This document shows, in pieces, positions 34,764-47,706 of a DNA stretch of 64,000 nucleotides (positions within the stretch are counted from its first letter, which is position 1; every line of letters starts with the position of its first letter). The translations under genes were made by a program, and so were the position numbers. The notes beneath the pieces were generated by a model. The model worked only from the letters and a program-made list of their open reading frames with translations, did no database searches and had not been told where the DNA came from. Source of the DNA: Sipunculus nudus (lineage: Eukaryota; Annelida; Sipuncula; Golfingiida; Sipunculidae); assembly GCA_026874595.1 (NCBI GenBank), contig CM049318.1, positions 60,916,250 through 60,980,249 of the forward strand, written 5' to 3'.

Positions 34764-36206
34764 CAGGGTTGGTTTTCTGCCGGGCAGATAGGTATTTCTG
34801 CCCTGCCCAGGGCAGAAATAGGGCAGAAATACCTTTCTCCCGGGCAGAAATAGTTTCTGCCCGGCAGAAATGGCAGATAGATAAGACAGAAATTGCTACA
34901 TATGGCAAGGGGTTATCTATATAAGATTTATCACTTGAATAACAATAATATAGTATGAGAAACCATATTTAATAAAAATCTGCTGAAATACATATATTAT
35001 AAATAAATATATATACATATGTATCCAAATTTTGTATACATCAAAGTGTAACTGGAGTCGGAAATGCATCAAAGTATCAACACTCACTGATCTTTATCAG
35101 ACTAAACCAGTTCTTCCTTAATATAAGCACTCTTTGTGGATTTTTTTTTATAGATTACATGAGAAAAATGGCTCTTTTAAGACTACTGTTTTCAGTTCAG
35201 TTTCAGTCACTTACAGTCCTCACTGGTAGAAATATCTTGGATACTTAATAATCAAGGTCAACAGTGCCTCTTAACATTCTGTAACAAAAAACTAGCTTGG
35301 AGGCCTTCTTTACACCCAATCTGTTTCTTAACTTGGAGTGAATGTAGCTAAAGTTGCTGAATATCCTTTCAATAGAGGCCGAAGAGGCAGGGGCAGAAAG
35401 CAATTGAACAGCCAGTTGAGTGAACTTGTGGTTCACACCACAAGCTTGCCACCATGGCACTGGGGCTGTGTTGGTGGCACTCTCTGTGAAATAACTTGCT
35501 GGAAATGGTGCAGATTTTGACTGGTACTGTATCCTTTTTCATGGAGGTGGCTGTTCAGAGGTAACACATTATTTATAATGTTCTCTGAGTCTGCATGGTT
35601 AAGGTAATTGTCTGTTTCCACAGTTGCTGCATTCAGCTAGGGTTTTACCATTAACCTCAACCTCAAGGAAATGTACCCATATAGGGTCTTTCTTTCTTCC
35701 ACCTTTGAACATGATTACTTACACAGCCTAATGACAATGTGTCCAGTAGTAGTGTTCAAGTGAATGATTATCAGTAATCCTCAAGTATCATTATATAAGG
35801 TGAATTACCTGCACAGTGTCCACTTGTCATGGTTAACCTGCCTAAACTTCCCATTGGTAAATTGCCTAAAATGCCCATCACATGGCTATTGTATTGCTTT
35901 CCCCTGTTTGTTATTACAACAGCTCAATACAGGACTGGGGCAAGGGGAGTGATGATGTGCATGGCTGGAGCTAATTAGTGATGTACTAATCTCACTAGGT
36001 ACAATAGTCAATTACAAACATGTCATTTATTTGATACTGTTGTTAATGTTACAAAAAGTTACAAAAAAGTTTATCCTCCTTCTTTATGTAGTTGCTCTTT
36101 TTTTAAAATATGTTTACCACAGTTTCAGGGTATTTCTGCCCTAAGGGCAGAAATAAGGGCAGAAAACCATGGCAGAAATGGCAATGGCAGAAACTTACCA
36201 ACCCTG
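34764..36206 (-). mobile_element. hAT transposon, degraded, with perfect 8-bp target duplication
   Basis: The ends are CAGGGTTGGTTTTCTGCC and its inverse ...CTTACCAACCCTG, the hAT pattern. They are flanked by GACATTAC on both sides (34756-34763 and 36207-36214). Subterminal regions hold many GGGCAGAAAT motifs in both orientations. The interior keeps only the C-terminal dimerisation domain of the transposase at 35245-35460. The element is 1443 bp. Confidence 0.93.
35245..35505 (-). pseudogene. hAT transposase C-terminal (hATC) domain fragment
   Basis: A minus-strand frame reads QLLSAPASSASIERIFSNFS, YIHSKLRNRLGVKKASKL. This is the hAT dimerisation signature (SAPASSASIERIFS...RNRLG). The same frame extends upstream through PWWQACGV and PVP to about 35505, and an in-frame TGA interrupts it near 35540. 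The BED zinc finger and RNase-H core are missing. Confidence 0.88.
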
Positions 36207-36214
36207 GACATTAC

Positions 36215-39200
36215 AGTTTAAGCACACATTATTTTCAATTTGTTAAGAAATGGATGGATAAACCTTTTCAATAGTTACTTTAATGACCACAAAGGTATGT
36301 AATTAGTGACCTGCACAAATACTCAGATCATACTGTTGACTCAAGTAATAGATAGCAAGGTCTCGTATACTGAAGACTTCTTGACAGCAGTGCCACTATA
36401 ACAGTGATAATACTGTACGTAACACAGGAGTGTCAAGATGAGATAAAAAAGAACCAAGATTCATAAGATATTATAAACAATTGTTCTTTATTTACAATTA
36501 CTCTGGCTCCAGAAAAACGGTGGTTGCACTTAATGCTGATCTATCTCATTTGCATGATTTGATTATATTTCAAGCTCATTTGCATGATTTTATTGTTATT
36601 CAAGCTATGGATTATTGTCTCTTGTAAAATGAATTTTTACTCTTTTTGCATTATAATTATAAGGATTATCAGCAGTGCTGGGGTAATCCAGTAGAATTGT
36701 ACATGAATAACTATGGAAATGTAATTTGCAGGGGTAATTTTTGCACAAAATGTTCTTTGATATATAATTAAATACTCAAAATAAAATTGTTTTTCTTAAG
36801 TTTAACTGATGAATGTGGTCCCAGATTTGCAGACTGAATCGGTACCCCCTTTTTCTTTAGGGTTAGGACTTAGTCTAGTGGTTAAGGAGATCATGGTCCT
36901 CTGCTGGAATCACGTTGGTACCTCAAAGTCAAAAGGATGAAATCTCGATAACGCCCTCAGAAGTATGCTCCTGTATTAAAAACATGTAATGACTTCTGGA
37001 TTTTCTTAGTGATGTGCATATAAAACCTGAAATTGCTCAACTGTTATAAGATGTAATATTTTCATATGGTGACCTTCATTCCTATTCAAAAGACAGCACC
37101 AACTACAGGCAATGGACCAAACCTTTTAAATAGACGTAATTTAATTTCTTTAGAGATAGAACATGGATTCCAAGAAAAGTCTGTTCACTCAGTTTGGGAA
37201 TTTTTCTTTACTAATTATCCATTACTTTTAGGTTGTCTTTTCTCTGCACAGCTACTGCTATCTACCATAAGTAATCTCATGATTAGCAGTGACACTTAAA
37301 AGAAGTTTGTTACTATTTTTAGAAGCTACCATTCACATAATATACTGCAAATACTCTTTATGTGGATATAACTATAGAGTTGTAAAATAATAACCAACAC
37401 ACAAGTAAAGTATAAACAAGCATTTAATACCAAGTGACATATAATGCATCTCGAATGGCTAGAGTTGACACAAATAGGCGGGGAGATGGGTTTGGTGCAG
37501 TGACACTGAAAACATACATGTATCTGTCCACAGCCGATCAAATATGGCAAGCAAAAAGGACCACCCAATGCATCTTACTGTATATGCTTCCAGACCCACA
37601 ATTCTGTCCTAAGCCTGTAAGGTTATTTAAATGGGTCTGTTCAGTGTCTTCACAAAAGCTATATAATGTAGCTACAACTGGTTAACTTATTACAGAGACT
37701 AAAAATAAGATCCCATATAAATGTATGCAGTGTGTATGTGTATATATGCAGTGAGAACAAGGACACCCATAATTTCATTGAATATACTAGTATGCTTTAC
37801 TCTGCAGCATAAACTGGGATACAGTAAAATGCTGCAGGACTTCAGTCATCTGCCACAGGAATACTCTGTTACTGATGTCAAAGTGTTGGCTTTCTCCCCA
37901 TCTGTTATCATTTGTATGTGCTTTCAATCACTACAGAGAGTGACACACATTTTTTCATGAATAAATCTAAGGGAACGTGTCCAATTTTTATATGTTAACT
38001 ACTCCACATATACTACACTTCATACACATATATGGAATGCCATCTTAACATAACTGAGTGACAGAGGAACCATTGTGGTCCTCTGCTGTGTACACTCATA
38101 TTTCACATATAAACACATTGTGTGTGTGTGTGTGCGTGTATTGCAAAGCCTGCAAAAGTGTTCAATACATCAAGTTTGCTCAATGGAATGTAATCAGTTC
38201 TCTACCATTCACCATCTTAGCTGATACCTGCACTCGGTTTGCTTCTAATCCAGATTTTACAGAACCGGTCTGCTTTAGTTCTGAAGAGGTATGCACAGCA
38301 CAGAAGTTCACTTTAATCAAGCCTATATTGGTTATTTATTATATAATGTGAATTTGCTCTCCGCATGATGCCTATAGTTCTGTGCTGCAACAATGGAGCA
38401 ATACATGAGAAAGGCAGCATCCAATGTCGAACATTTAATGACAGCCTGAAAATAGCCTCATACAGACCGCAACAAATTTGTTAGTACATCTTAAGAAATA
38501 GTTTACTGTAAACAGGACTGATTTTAATCAAACTTCTGATCCCCAAAATGTGGACTCAATTAGACCGAACTGATGTGGATCAGAGGCCTAGAGCGGACAC
38601 AGAGTTTTCCCGATTCAAGATCCAGATTATAACCAAGTGCAGATAAGGCCTTAGCAAGCCATCCAAATGTTCTACTGCATAACCTGTAGAAGATTCAAGA
38701 TGTGTTTATTATACTGGAGTTAACAAACAGGACAAAATAAAAACACTTGACATTAACTTGGACCTAGCGATGAACATTAAGAATTCATTTCATATCATGA
38801 TTGTATAATTGTTCAAATCTGCTGACACGTGCAGAATCAGATTTATTTACATCTTCATTACTGTAATAAAAAAATGCACCATCCGTCAGCAGCTAAAACA
38901 AGCTCAGGTCGTGGGTTCCTGAAAGCTTTCCTATTGATCTAAAATAAATAAGGCAAACACTGCAGGAGAGAACTTGAGTTCTGTCACGTGCATGAGTAGA
39001 TTGGACAAGTGATATATATATATATCTTTTTTTGTATGTGGTACAAAGTGTGTATGCTTGAACAGCAAGATAAAGCCCATCATTCCATTAATACATACTA
39101 TGTAATCGCCCAACTGGGAATATACTGAAGCGCTGCAAGGGTGAAGAAGTTGTCCACCAGAGGTACCCTGTCACTGACGTCAAAGTCTGGAATCCCCTCA

Positions 39201-42200
39201 TCGGCTACCATGCTTTTTCAATTCCTACAGGGAGTGACTGAAACATACTGCATATGCAAAGGTATATTTGCATATATATTAATGGAATCATATCAAGAGC
39301 ATACAATGAGTCTTGACTTTTATTAACACATCTGCAATGCGTATGTGCTTCAAACACATGTATGTATATATATGGAAAGCCACCATGATTCCAATTATGT
39401 TTTTGTTTTTATAATCAACACAATCTAACTTTTAAACTTGCACAAAGATATAGATATATGGTTTGTGCAGAACAGCATTTTAAGAGATTATTCAAACTGT
39501 TTATGTTTAATCTGTTCCAATAGCCCTGTCCAATATTTTCATATTTTTTTTCATATTCATTCTGTAAGCAAACTACAAACACATGAAAAGAGGTTGTAAA
39601 ATGTAATTTTGGTCCATTGGAGAACTGGGATATTTATTAAGGATATTAACCTGATGATCTGTTGCTTTTTGATGACTTTCTTTATTCTTTCATGAACTTG
39701 CTTGAGAAAAATGGTCAATGAGCCTTCCTTTGTACTGGATAGATGTCACCGAGACCAAGCAAACTTAGCATACTTCCTTGATACAATAGATGTTCAGTCA
39801 TGTTGTCATTAACTTTCAAGGTTACGTTAATCTTAGGTATTGAAGAAAAACAAGAGCACAACAAACATGCATAATATGCCCTACGTCTTGTGACCTCAGA
39901 CCTCATTAAATATGCATGAATTTTTGCGACAATCAAATTCAAGTGAGAAACTGTATTGGTTAATATTTGTAACGAGTTTCATGAATATCCAACAGATATT
40001 TGGTGAGTCATCATGGCACCACCAAAGTCTGGTGACCTCTCACCTTATTAAATATGCATGGATTTTGCCAGGAATAGCACTTAGGTGAGATAATCTTATT
40101 GGTAAGTAGTTACGGTGAGTTTTGGGAAAATCCATCAAAGCCCTGGTAAGATAATGTGGTGACACTAAAAGTTAACGGTCTGACAGACAGACGGACGGAC
40201 CATGGGTATACCAGAATAAGTCCCATCACAGACGCACATAAAAAGTGGAAGAAAAAGTGTTTTAAAAATTTACCACAAAAAACAGGCGGACAGGGGTAGT
40301 GGAACAGACTATATAATAAACATATTCCTGTAATCTTGCCAACCACAGCCTGTAACAGGATTTTAAAAGTTGTTGATACCTCCTGTATTTAATTACTAAT
40401 TATACAAAAGTACTAAAGGCCCCTGTGGCTACTAACAAAAATGATTACACCACTATGTCATGTGACATTAATGTACGTGACAACGAGTATCATGTTCAGT
40501 GTCAGCATGGCCTTGACCTCGTTTTTTTACTTTGGCTGTGTTCTTATGACTAGAGAAACAAACGACATGATACAAATCGGTTTAATACATCATTAAAAGC
40601 TCACATACTTAAATCTACGATAAGAATTCAATTCCACAAAGATTTGGCCCGACGTATATGGCCTCGGTCATACATATTCATGAGATGAAAAGATGCAGTA
40701 CAATTTATATTTCCCGCTATATAATTATGAACATAAACACGTACATTATTCCTGATGACACACTATGGCACGCTGGTATGTTTCTATATTTAGCCACACC
40801 AGTTAATGAAGGTATCAGATACTGAGGAAGTCCCACATACCATCCTCATTTCATGCTGATTTCTAACAATAACATGGGAATTTTACAATTTCATATGACA
40901 CTAAAACTATGATACCTCTGCAATAATTTCCCCAGATATAATGAGACTTAACGTCATGTGTATATGATATTACACTGAGCGTATATTTAAAAAGCATGTT
41001 GACAACCCCCCCCCCCCCCCCCCTTTTACTTCTGTGATGCGTCTGCATAATACTCAGAAATTTTAGAACATGTTCTCATTTTTGCGCTGCAGAAAGACCC
41101 ATGGAAACGCAGCATAATATTGTAAACACACAACACTGTCACAGTGTCAGCATTACAAATGTGAAATCATTGTATCACAAATGTAATGAAGACATATCGC
41201 AGATGTATCATATATATATCCTGCTTAAGTCGTGCATGACTTACAGCCAGAAGTGCCACCGCCTATAGTGCCACTTGGCTACGGTGATCTGTCAGTGCCA
41301 TTGCATTTAGTGCCACTTAAGTACTTTGATGAACACTACTTTTATCCTTTTAATTAGAAGACAGCAAGGTTCAGGTCATCTGTGATGGCTCTGAACATGC
41401 ACTTAGTGACCTTTGGTGTGCCAGAACTTGGTTGCCATGGCAATGAGAGACAGAACTGAAGTTCATTCTAAGACAGAATATTGCCATGTAATGTGAAGTA
41501 TATTTACAACATTTCATTGGACACACATGGCCAATTTGCAGAGATAAAACTTTTCTTTTCTCATAAAAAAACACACTGACCGCCTAAACTGATCAGTTCT
41601 GAAAATTCTACACATCCCCTGTATATAAGTATATACGAAGCTCACTTATACAAAAGAAAAATTTTTTTTTCAGTGGATTGAGCATAAAATCAGGTTACTT
41701 TGCAGTTTCTAAATTCATTTATCCCACCTGAATATACTGCTATGGTTCAGTCATCCCCTCTGACACAATGATTACAATTTTCTACCAGATCTATATTATA
41801 AATGATGGTGTTGCCACTCAACCATTGTCAAGCAACACCTCTGTAGCCAAGCCTCCGAAATGTCAATTCCTGGACATAAACTCTCAAGAAACATGCCAAG
41901 TGGGGACATTTCCAAATGTCTTCACCTAAATTATGAGAAATTTGACATTATTTCTCTGAGGGGCGACTGCAGTGCCACCTATCAGAAATTACATGAACTA
42001 TGCAAGAACAGCACGCCAGTATCATGAATAAAGGTTAACACTGGAGATCCAGTGTGTGCCAAAAGTCAATGGTCCACAAGCTCAACTAATACATAAAATT
42101 TTACTGATGTTTTCATGTGAAAACTCTTCCCTTGTCACATCTTAAAACAAAGCGGGGGCAGAGAGACCTATTTTACAGTTTTCAGCAGGGATACCTTTTG

Positions 42201-43590
42201 TTTCAAAGCTCTGTTTAAGCTTTGAAGTTAAGTGCATGTTCCCCGTGTATCACATGTACCCAAAACACTATGTTTATCATCTGTTTCTACTGTGATACAC
42301 AGTGGCATTCTAGTACTGAAAAAGCTGTAAAAAACATCAACCTCTAGTCACTTCATAAACAACTGCCACTCCATCCAGTGAAAAACCTGCACATACAGTG
42401 AGTGTCATACATCTAGCAGTAAGCATATGCTGTTCAACACCTTGGCTTAAAAAAATACACACCACTGAAGCATTGGTTCTTGAGACAATGCTAATCTACC
42501 TGTGTGCAAATTTCCTAACACACTTAAGTCTGTGAATTTGATAGGCTCCATGGTTTAACAGGGTTACCAACATTTTTTTTTTTTAATTTCATTTTCAAAG
42601 TCCATTTAAAGTTTGTCAATGGAAATAAATTTGGATTTTCAAAACTGCTTTTCACATGGCCTCCTTTACAATAACTTCAGCTGTCTGATTCTGCAAATTT
42701 ATTTTTATTCATATTTTTTCAGGCATATGTCTAGTTTACAAAAGATAACATCATTGTTACAAGGTAGGAGTACAGAGGAATCCGTCTGAAAGAACACCTG
42801 TCTCATAAGACAACCTGTCATGTACGACCACTTTTGGCCAGTCTCACAGGTGGTCTTCTTCTAACACAGGTTTCACAGTACTGGTATGCCAACAGGTTCC
42901 TCCTGACCTGCCAAAGCCAGTCATCAGATGGAGAAGTTCAAAATATTTCAAAGAAATTTTCAAAATTAGGTTATTCAAGTTCATATAAGGCTTTGAAAAT
43001 ACAGTTTAAAAAGTCAAAGATATTTAAGGTCTTTTTTTGCATGTGGAAACCCTGTTTAAGCTGTGCCAAAAATATTTTACACAAAAACAACAAAGATCAG
43101 TTGCATCATGAATGTCGGGAATCATTAAACTATCATCATACATATACAAACGGACATTATCACACGTATAGTCAAAAATGCATAATCACATATATGTTTG
43201 CAGTTATATTTGTTTCACAGCATGCATGAATATTGTGTTCAAATTTCATAAAAATAATAAATGCTGATGATACCACCAATGAACACTGTCGTGTGATTGA
43301 ATACAAATAGCATGAAACCAGTCTAAATACGCCATGATTTAAAAAAAAATTCATCAAGCTGAGTGGATGTCGAGATTCAATTAAGTCACACTGTATTAAA
43401 CCTCAACCATCTGTCCACCCGCATGACCCCTGACCCCTGGCAAGTGCACTCTGCTGATGGATCTAATGGTTTACTGGTCTTATCACACTGTGTGTCACAG
43501 GCATGTCTAGTGTCTGCCTGCGGTTTCACTGCATGTGACATGCAGATTCCATGCCTGTTTACAGTACATAGCTTACACATCATGGACCTG
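36215..43590. other. Intergenic between CTSZ and PIP4K2, no confident gene
   Basis: Contains two related segments at about 37800-37960 and 39098-39260 (see the separate 39098 entry), a GACAGACGGACGGACC patch at about 40185-40200, a C run at 41006-41024 and scattered TA tracts. The rest is AT-rich and could include the PIP4K2 3' untranslated region. Confidence 0.45.
39098..39211 (-). other. Coding-like 37-codon segment, unidentified
   Basis: A minus-strand frame from ATG (39211) to TAG (39098) reads MVADEGIPDFDVSDRVPLVD then NFFTLAALQYIPSWAIT. The composition looks protein-like. However, the region upstream has an in-frame TGA and a diverged, frame-broken copy lies at about 37800-37950. It could be a remnant of a duplicated exon or part of a repeat. 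I do not recognise the protein. Confidence 0.25.
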
Positions 43591-43599
43591 CTGATTGTA

Positions 43600-44780
43600 T
43601 GTAACGTGCATCTTGTGTCTGCCCACAGTCACACTATGTAGTGATCACCTTGTGTCTGCCTAGTCACACTGCATGCAGTGTACACCTGTCAGCCCACTTA
43701 ATGTGGTGTGCACCTTGTGTCTGCCCACAGTCACACTGTCTGTATCATGCACCTTGTGTCTGCCCAGTCACACTGTATGCAGTGTGCACCTTGTGTCTGC
43801 CCACAGTCACACTGTCTGTATCATGCACCTTGTGTCTGCCAGGTCACACTGTATGCAGTGTGCACCTTGTGTCTTCCCACGGTCACACTGTCTGTATCAT
43901 GCACCTTGTGTCTGCCCAGTCACACTGTATGCAGTGTGCACCTTGTGTCTGCCCACAGTCACACTGTCTGTATCATGCACCTTGTGTCTGCCCAGTCACA
44001 CTGTATGCAGTGTGCACCTTGTGTCTGCCCACAGTCACACTGTCTGTATCATGCACCTTGTGTCTGCCAAGTCACACTGTATGCAGTGTGCACCTTGTGT
44101 CTGCCCACAGTCACACTGTCTGTATCATGCACCTTGTGTCTGCCAGGTCACACTGTATGCAGTGTGCACCTTGTGTCTTCCCACAGTCACACCGTCTGTA
44201 TCATGCACCTTGTGTCTGCCCAGTCACACTGTATGCAGTGTGCACCTTGTGTCTGCCCACAGTCACACTGTCTGTATCATGAACATTGTGTCTGCCCAGT
44301 CACACTGTATGCAGTGTGCACCTTGTGTCTGCCCACAGTCACACTGTCTGTATCATGCACCTTGTGTCTGCCCAGTCACACTGTATGCAGTGTGCACCTT
44401 GTGTCTGCCCACAGTCACACTGTCTGTATCATGCACCTTGTGTCTGCCCAGTCACACTGTATGCAGTGTGCACCTTGTGTCTGCCCACAGTCACACTGTC
44501 TGTATCATGCACCTTGTGTCTGCCCAGTCACACTGTATGCAGTGTGCACCTTGTGTCTTCCCACAGTCACACTGTCTGTATCATGCACCTTGTGTCTGCC
44601 CAGTCACACTGTATGCAGTGTGCACCTGGTGTCTGCCCACAGTCACACTGTCTGTATCATGCACCTTGTGTCTGCTGGTCACACTGTATGCAGTGTGCAC
44701 CTTGTGTCTGCCCACAGTCAGCCTGTAGCATGCACCTAATCCTTGTGTGTTGGCCCACAGTCACACCGTATGTAGCCTGC
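43600..44780 (+). repeat. 76-bp (2 x 38) minisatellite, about 13 copies
   Basis: Alternating 37- and 39-base half units: CACACTGTCTGTATCATGCA... and CACACTGTATGCAGTGTGCA..., each ending CACCTTGTGTCTGCCCA. The period is exactly 76 (for example CACACTGTCT at 43732 and 43808). No plus-frame stop occurs in the unit, so frames of 351, 343, 213 and 200 codons appear in all three plus frames. None is a gene. Confidence 0.95.
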
Positions 44781-44789
44781 ACCTTGTGT

Positions 44790-45438
44790 GTAAGCCCACA
44801 GTCGCACAAAACATTTTCAGCAATGAAGACAGATAACACCAGTTCCAAAACATTTTGCACCCCACACAGACATAAGGGTTTTAACTGAGGGCACCTGCTG
44901 ATCTGCACAATGCACATATGGAGCAACTTAAGGTCACAAAGAATTAAAACTAATGTACCTGTTGCTTCATAACTCTCTATAAAAAAATCCTTCAAACATT
45001 TTTAACATGATACTTAACAAATCCGGTCTGATTTAACAGCTTTCAAAACACTTTTAAACCACCTGCACAGGTTCAACACACTTCTGATTGCTGTGTGAAT
45101 GACTATTTAACATAGTACCAGTACAAAAGTTTAAAACATTTTGCATTTGCCATGTGAAAAGGGTAACAGTTATCCCTGGTATTTTTTCTCACAGTTGTTG
45201 ACCTTTACATCGAGACCTTCGAAAAACATGGCTTTTCAGACTGTTCCTGAGGGAATATATACAAGTCAGCACCAAAGAGACATATCAGCAAATAAGAGGT
45301 CACTAGGTGGCACTAGAATATTAAATTTGCAAGCTTTACAGCCACTAGAAAGTGAGACATTCAGCGTAGAAACCCTTCCAGCTTACACCAATCTATTTAG
45401 CATTTGGTTTACCACACAGGACTGAAATCTGTATGTGT

Positions 45439-45503
<65 letters not shown>

Positions 45504-47520
45504 TGGTACTTCCTGGTTATTTCTGTGCTTTATCTTTCCTGACATATTGAAATATTGCGGCATTTAAAGTGTGGTTATATCATTTCTGTTTATAAAAATT
45601 AACTTCCCACATTGTATTATGGTTAAGAGACAATACAAACCAATTCATATAATGGTTCAATTTACTTGGTTTTATCCTGTGTTACAATACATACACTATG
45701 GTTTATTGAGATCTCAACTATTATTTCATGTGTTCCTGCTTCAAGCATGCTCCCCCATCATTTACATGTTCATAATCAATGCACCATTTGCAAGGTACTA
45801 CCAGTTTGGTGTGCAAACCTTTTTCTCACCAGCCTAGGCAAAGTATTTTATAGCTATTTAAAGCATTCTTTCCTGCATACAACCTAATATCAATCAAGTC
45901 TTTTTCTGGAAACTGTTTCTAATACTGCAGTTTACACAGAACTTCCTAAAATAGTTTCACAACATAAAATTGGTTAACTGTTTATGTTGAGCCCTGTTGA
46001 TATTCATATAATGATCAATACATAACTCTTGCGGGTATGATGCATGTCTCAGACCCATGACCCAAATGAACTGATCCATGACCAAAATTGTACACAGCCG
46101 AAAAGCTATGAGACCATAACTAGCTGGTATAAGGGTATCAGGGTTGGTAACATACAGTGGATATGGTATAACAGAATCAAGAGTTTATATTTTCACGGCA
46201 GTCCTACAAAGCCGAGCATTGTCTTGAGCTGGAACAGCAGGTCCACTTCCTGGCCTATCTCCCTAACAGCAAGGCTCTGGCTGCTATACCATCAGATACC
46301 TTGTTTCACTGAGCTGCTTTCACTAAGCTGTCTTTGAACAAGGCCATTTAACAAATCAAATAATTAGCCTACGCTTCCTCCAAGCAGCTCCTAAAACACA
46401 GCTTTGGTTATTTTTAGATCAAATATTCAGCACTGTCTGAAGGGCAAGGAAAATCTGACCAATCAAATAAAGGCTTGTAAGCATATCCATTTCTGGTGCA
46501 CATGTTCCAGTTCAGACAGCAAGTGAACAGTGTGTTGTTTACATATGGTTCATTTGATTTGATTGGCAGTTGTGATTTTGACCTGAACATGTGTGGGCTT
46601 GTTTATCATTCACTAAATCATTGCCAGGCAGCTCAGTACCTGGGAGCATAGTTGACAGAGCCCTGCTGGTAAGATGCTGTGTTGGTCAAGTTCTGAGGAG
46701 ACAGGGCCACAGTATCATTAACACTATTCTCTGCCTTCGGGGGATAATTTCCTTATGACAGGTTATTTTTTTTTCACAAAAAAATACAAATATGAGTGGC
46801 AAACATAACTGTATTAAAGAATTTTACATGAAATCAAGATTTTAGATTTTCTATTCTTTGAGACTTTGTGTCCCTGTGTGAGCAGCAATATTTGTTTTAC
46901 CAAGCATATATTTTTTGGAGTTTTTACATGACATCACCAAATAAGCTGCAGTTAAATGTAACTGGTTTTGCATGCGACCTATGACCCTGACTGGTATAAC
47001 TGGGGTTCAATAGGGTGTGCAGGATGGAGTGTTTTCTCAGATTTTATTGTGGACAGTAGGTGTTTTCTTGTGACTTAAGTTCATGCCTGTCAAACATGAG
47101 ACGTCACTTCAATTTTCTACAATACTGTTGAAAATCAGAGTGTATCATAGGAAATCCCACTGTATGAGGCCTCCGTGAGGGTTTCTTCACAACATGGCTT
47201 TTCCAATGAACTTAACGGTAAAAATAAAAATTCCACAAAACTGGTGGATGTTCTGATGTTATAGCTGTCACTCTGGGCAATGCAAGAGGCTGGCCTGTCA
47301 GTCACACAGACCAGAGGCTAACAAGCAGTCATACTGACTAAAGTGACTAGGGCTGACTAACTCTTTATAAAGCCAGTCTCTAACTCGTTCACACTAGTAC
47401 AAATGTGATTACTCTGTTTACCCACCCATTCTCATGGAGGCTAATCTAAAAATGAATTGCACAAAACAGATGATTATGAGTTGAGGTGTCAGGCCATGGT
47501 CCCTTTATATCTCGCTCAGG
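44790..47520. other. Region 3' of PIP4K2
   Basis: Probably includes the PIP4K2 3' untranslated region on the minus strand. It contains a TA tract at 45442-45492. No second gene is recognised. Confidence 0.4.
45442..45492. repeat. (TA)n microsatellite
   Basis: About 25 TA units. Confidence 0.95.
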
Positions 47521-47521
47521 G

Positions 47522-47706
47522 CTACGCCACGATACTCTGGATAAACTCCAGAAATCTCCTAGCGTACTGCTCTGGTTTGACTGTAGAGATTTCTGCACCT
47601 GCCCCGTGTTTCATAGTTTTCGCTGCCTGGGCGGTTCTTTTCTTCATGCCGTAATGCGTCAATATGTCAATCAAAGCCATGAAGTAGATTTCATTTCTCG
47701 GACAGT
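47522..47706 (-). CDS. PIP4K2: PIP4K2 last exon: activation loop and stop
   Basis: Encodes [40 protein letters not shown] and [20 protein letters not shown], then Ala and TAG at 47524-47522. LIDIL supplies the metal-binding Asp and KHGAGAEIS the activation loop. The acceptor is TTGCAG after a 7.5-kb intron. Confidence 0.97.

Noticed and set aside
43641-44888. Long overlapping open frames (up to 351 codons)
   Set aside because: They exist in all three plus frames of a 76-bp tandem repeat without stop codons; there is no independent coding evidence.
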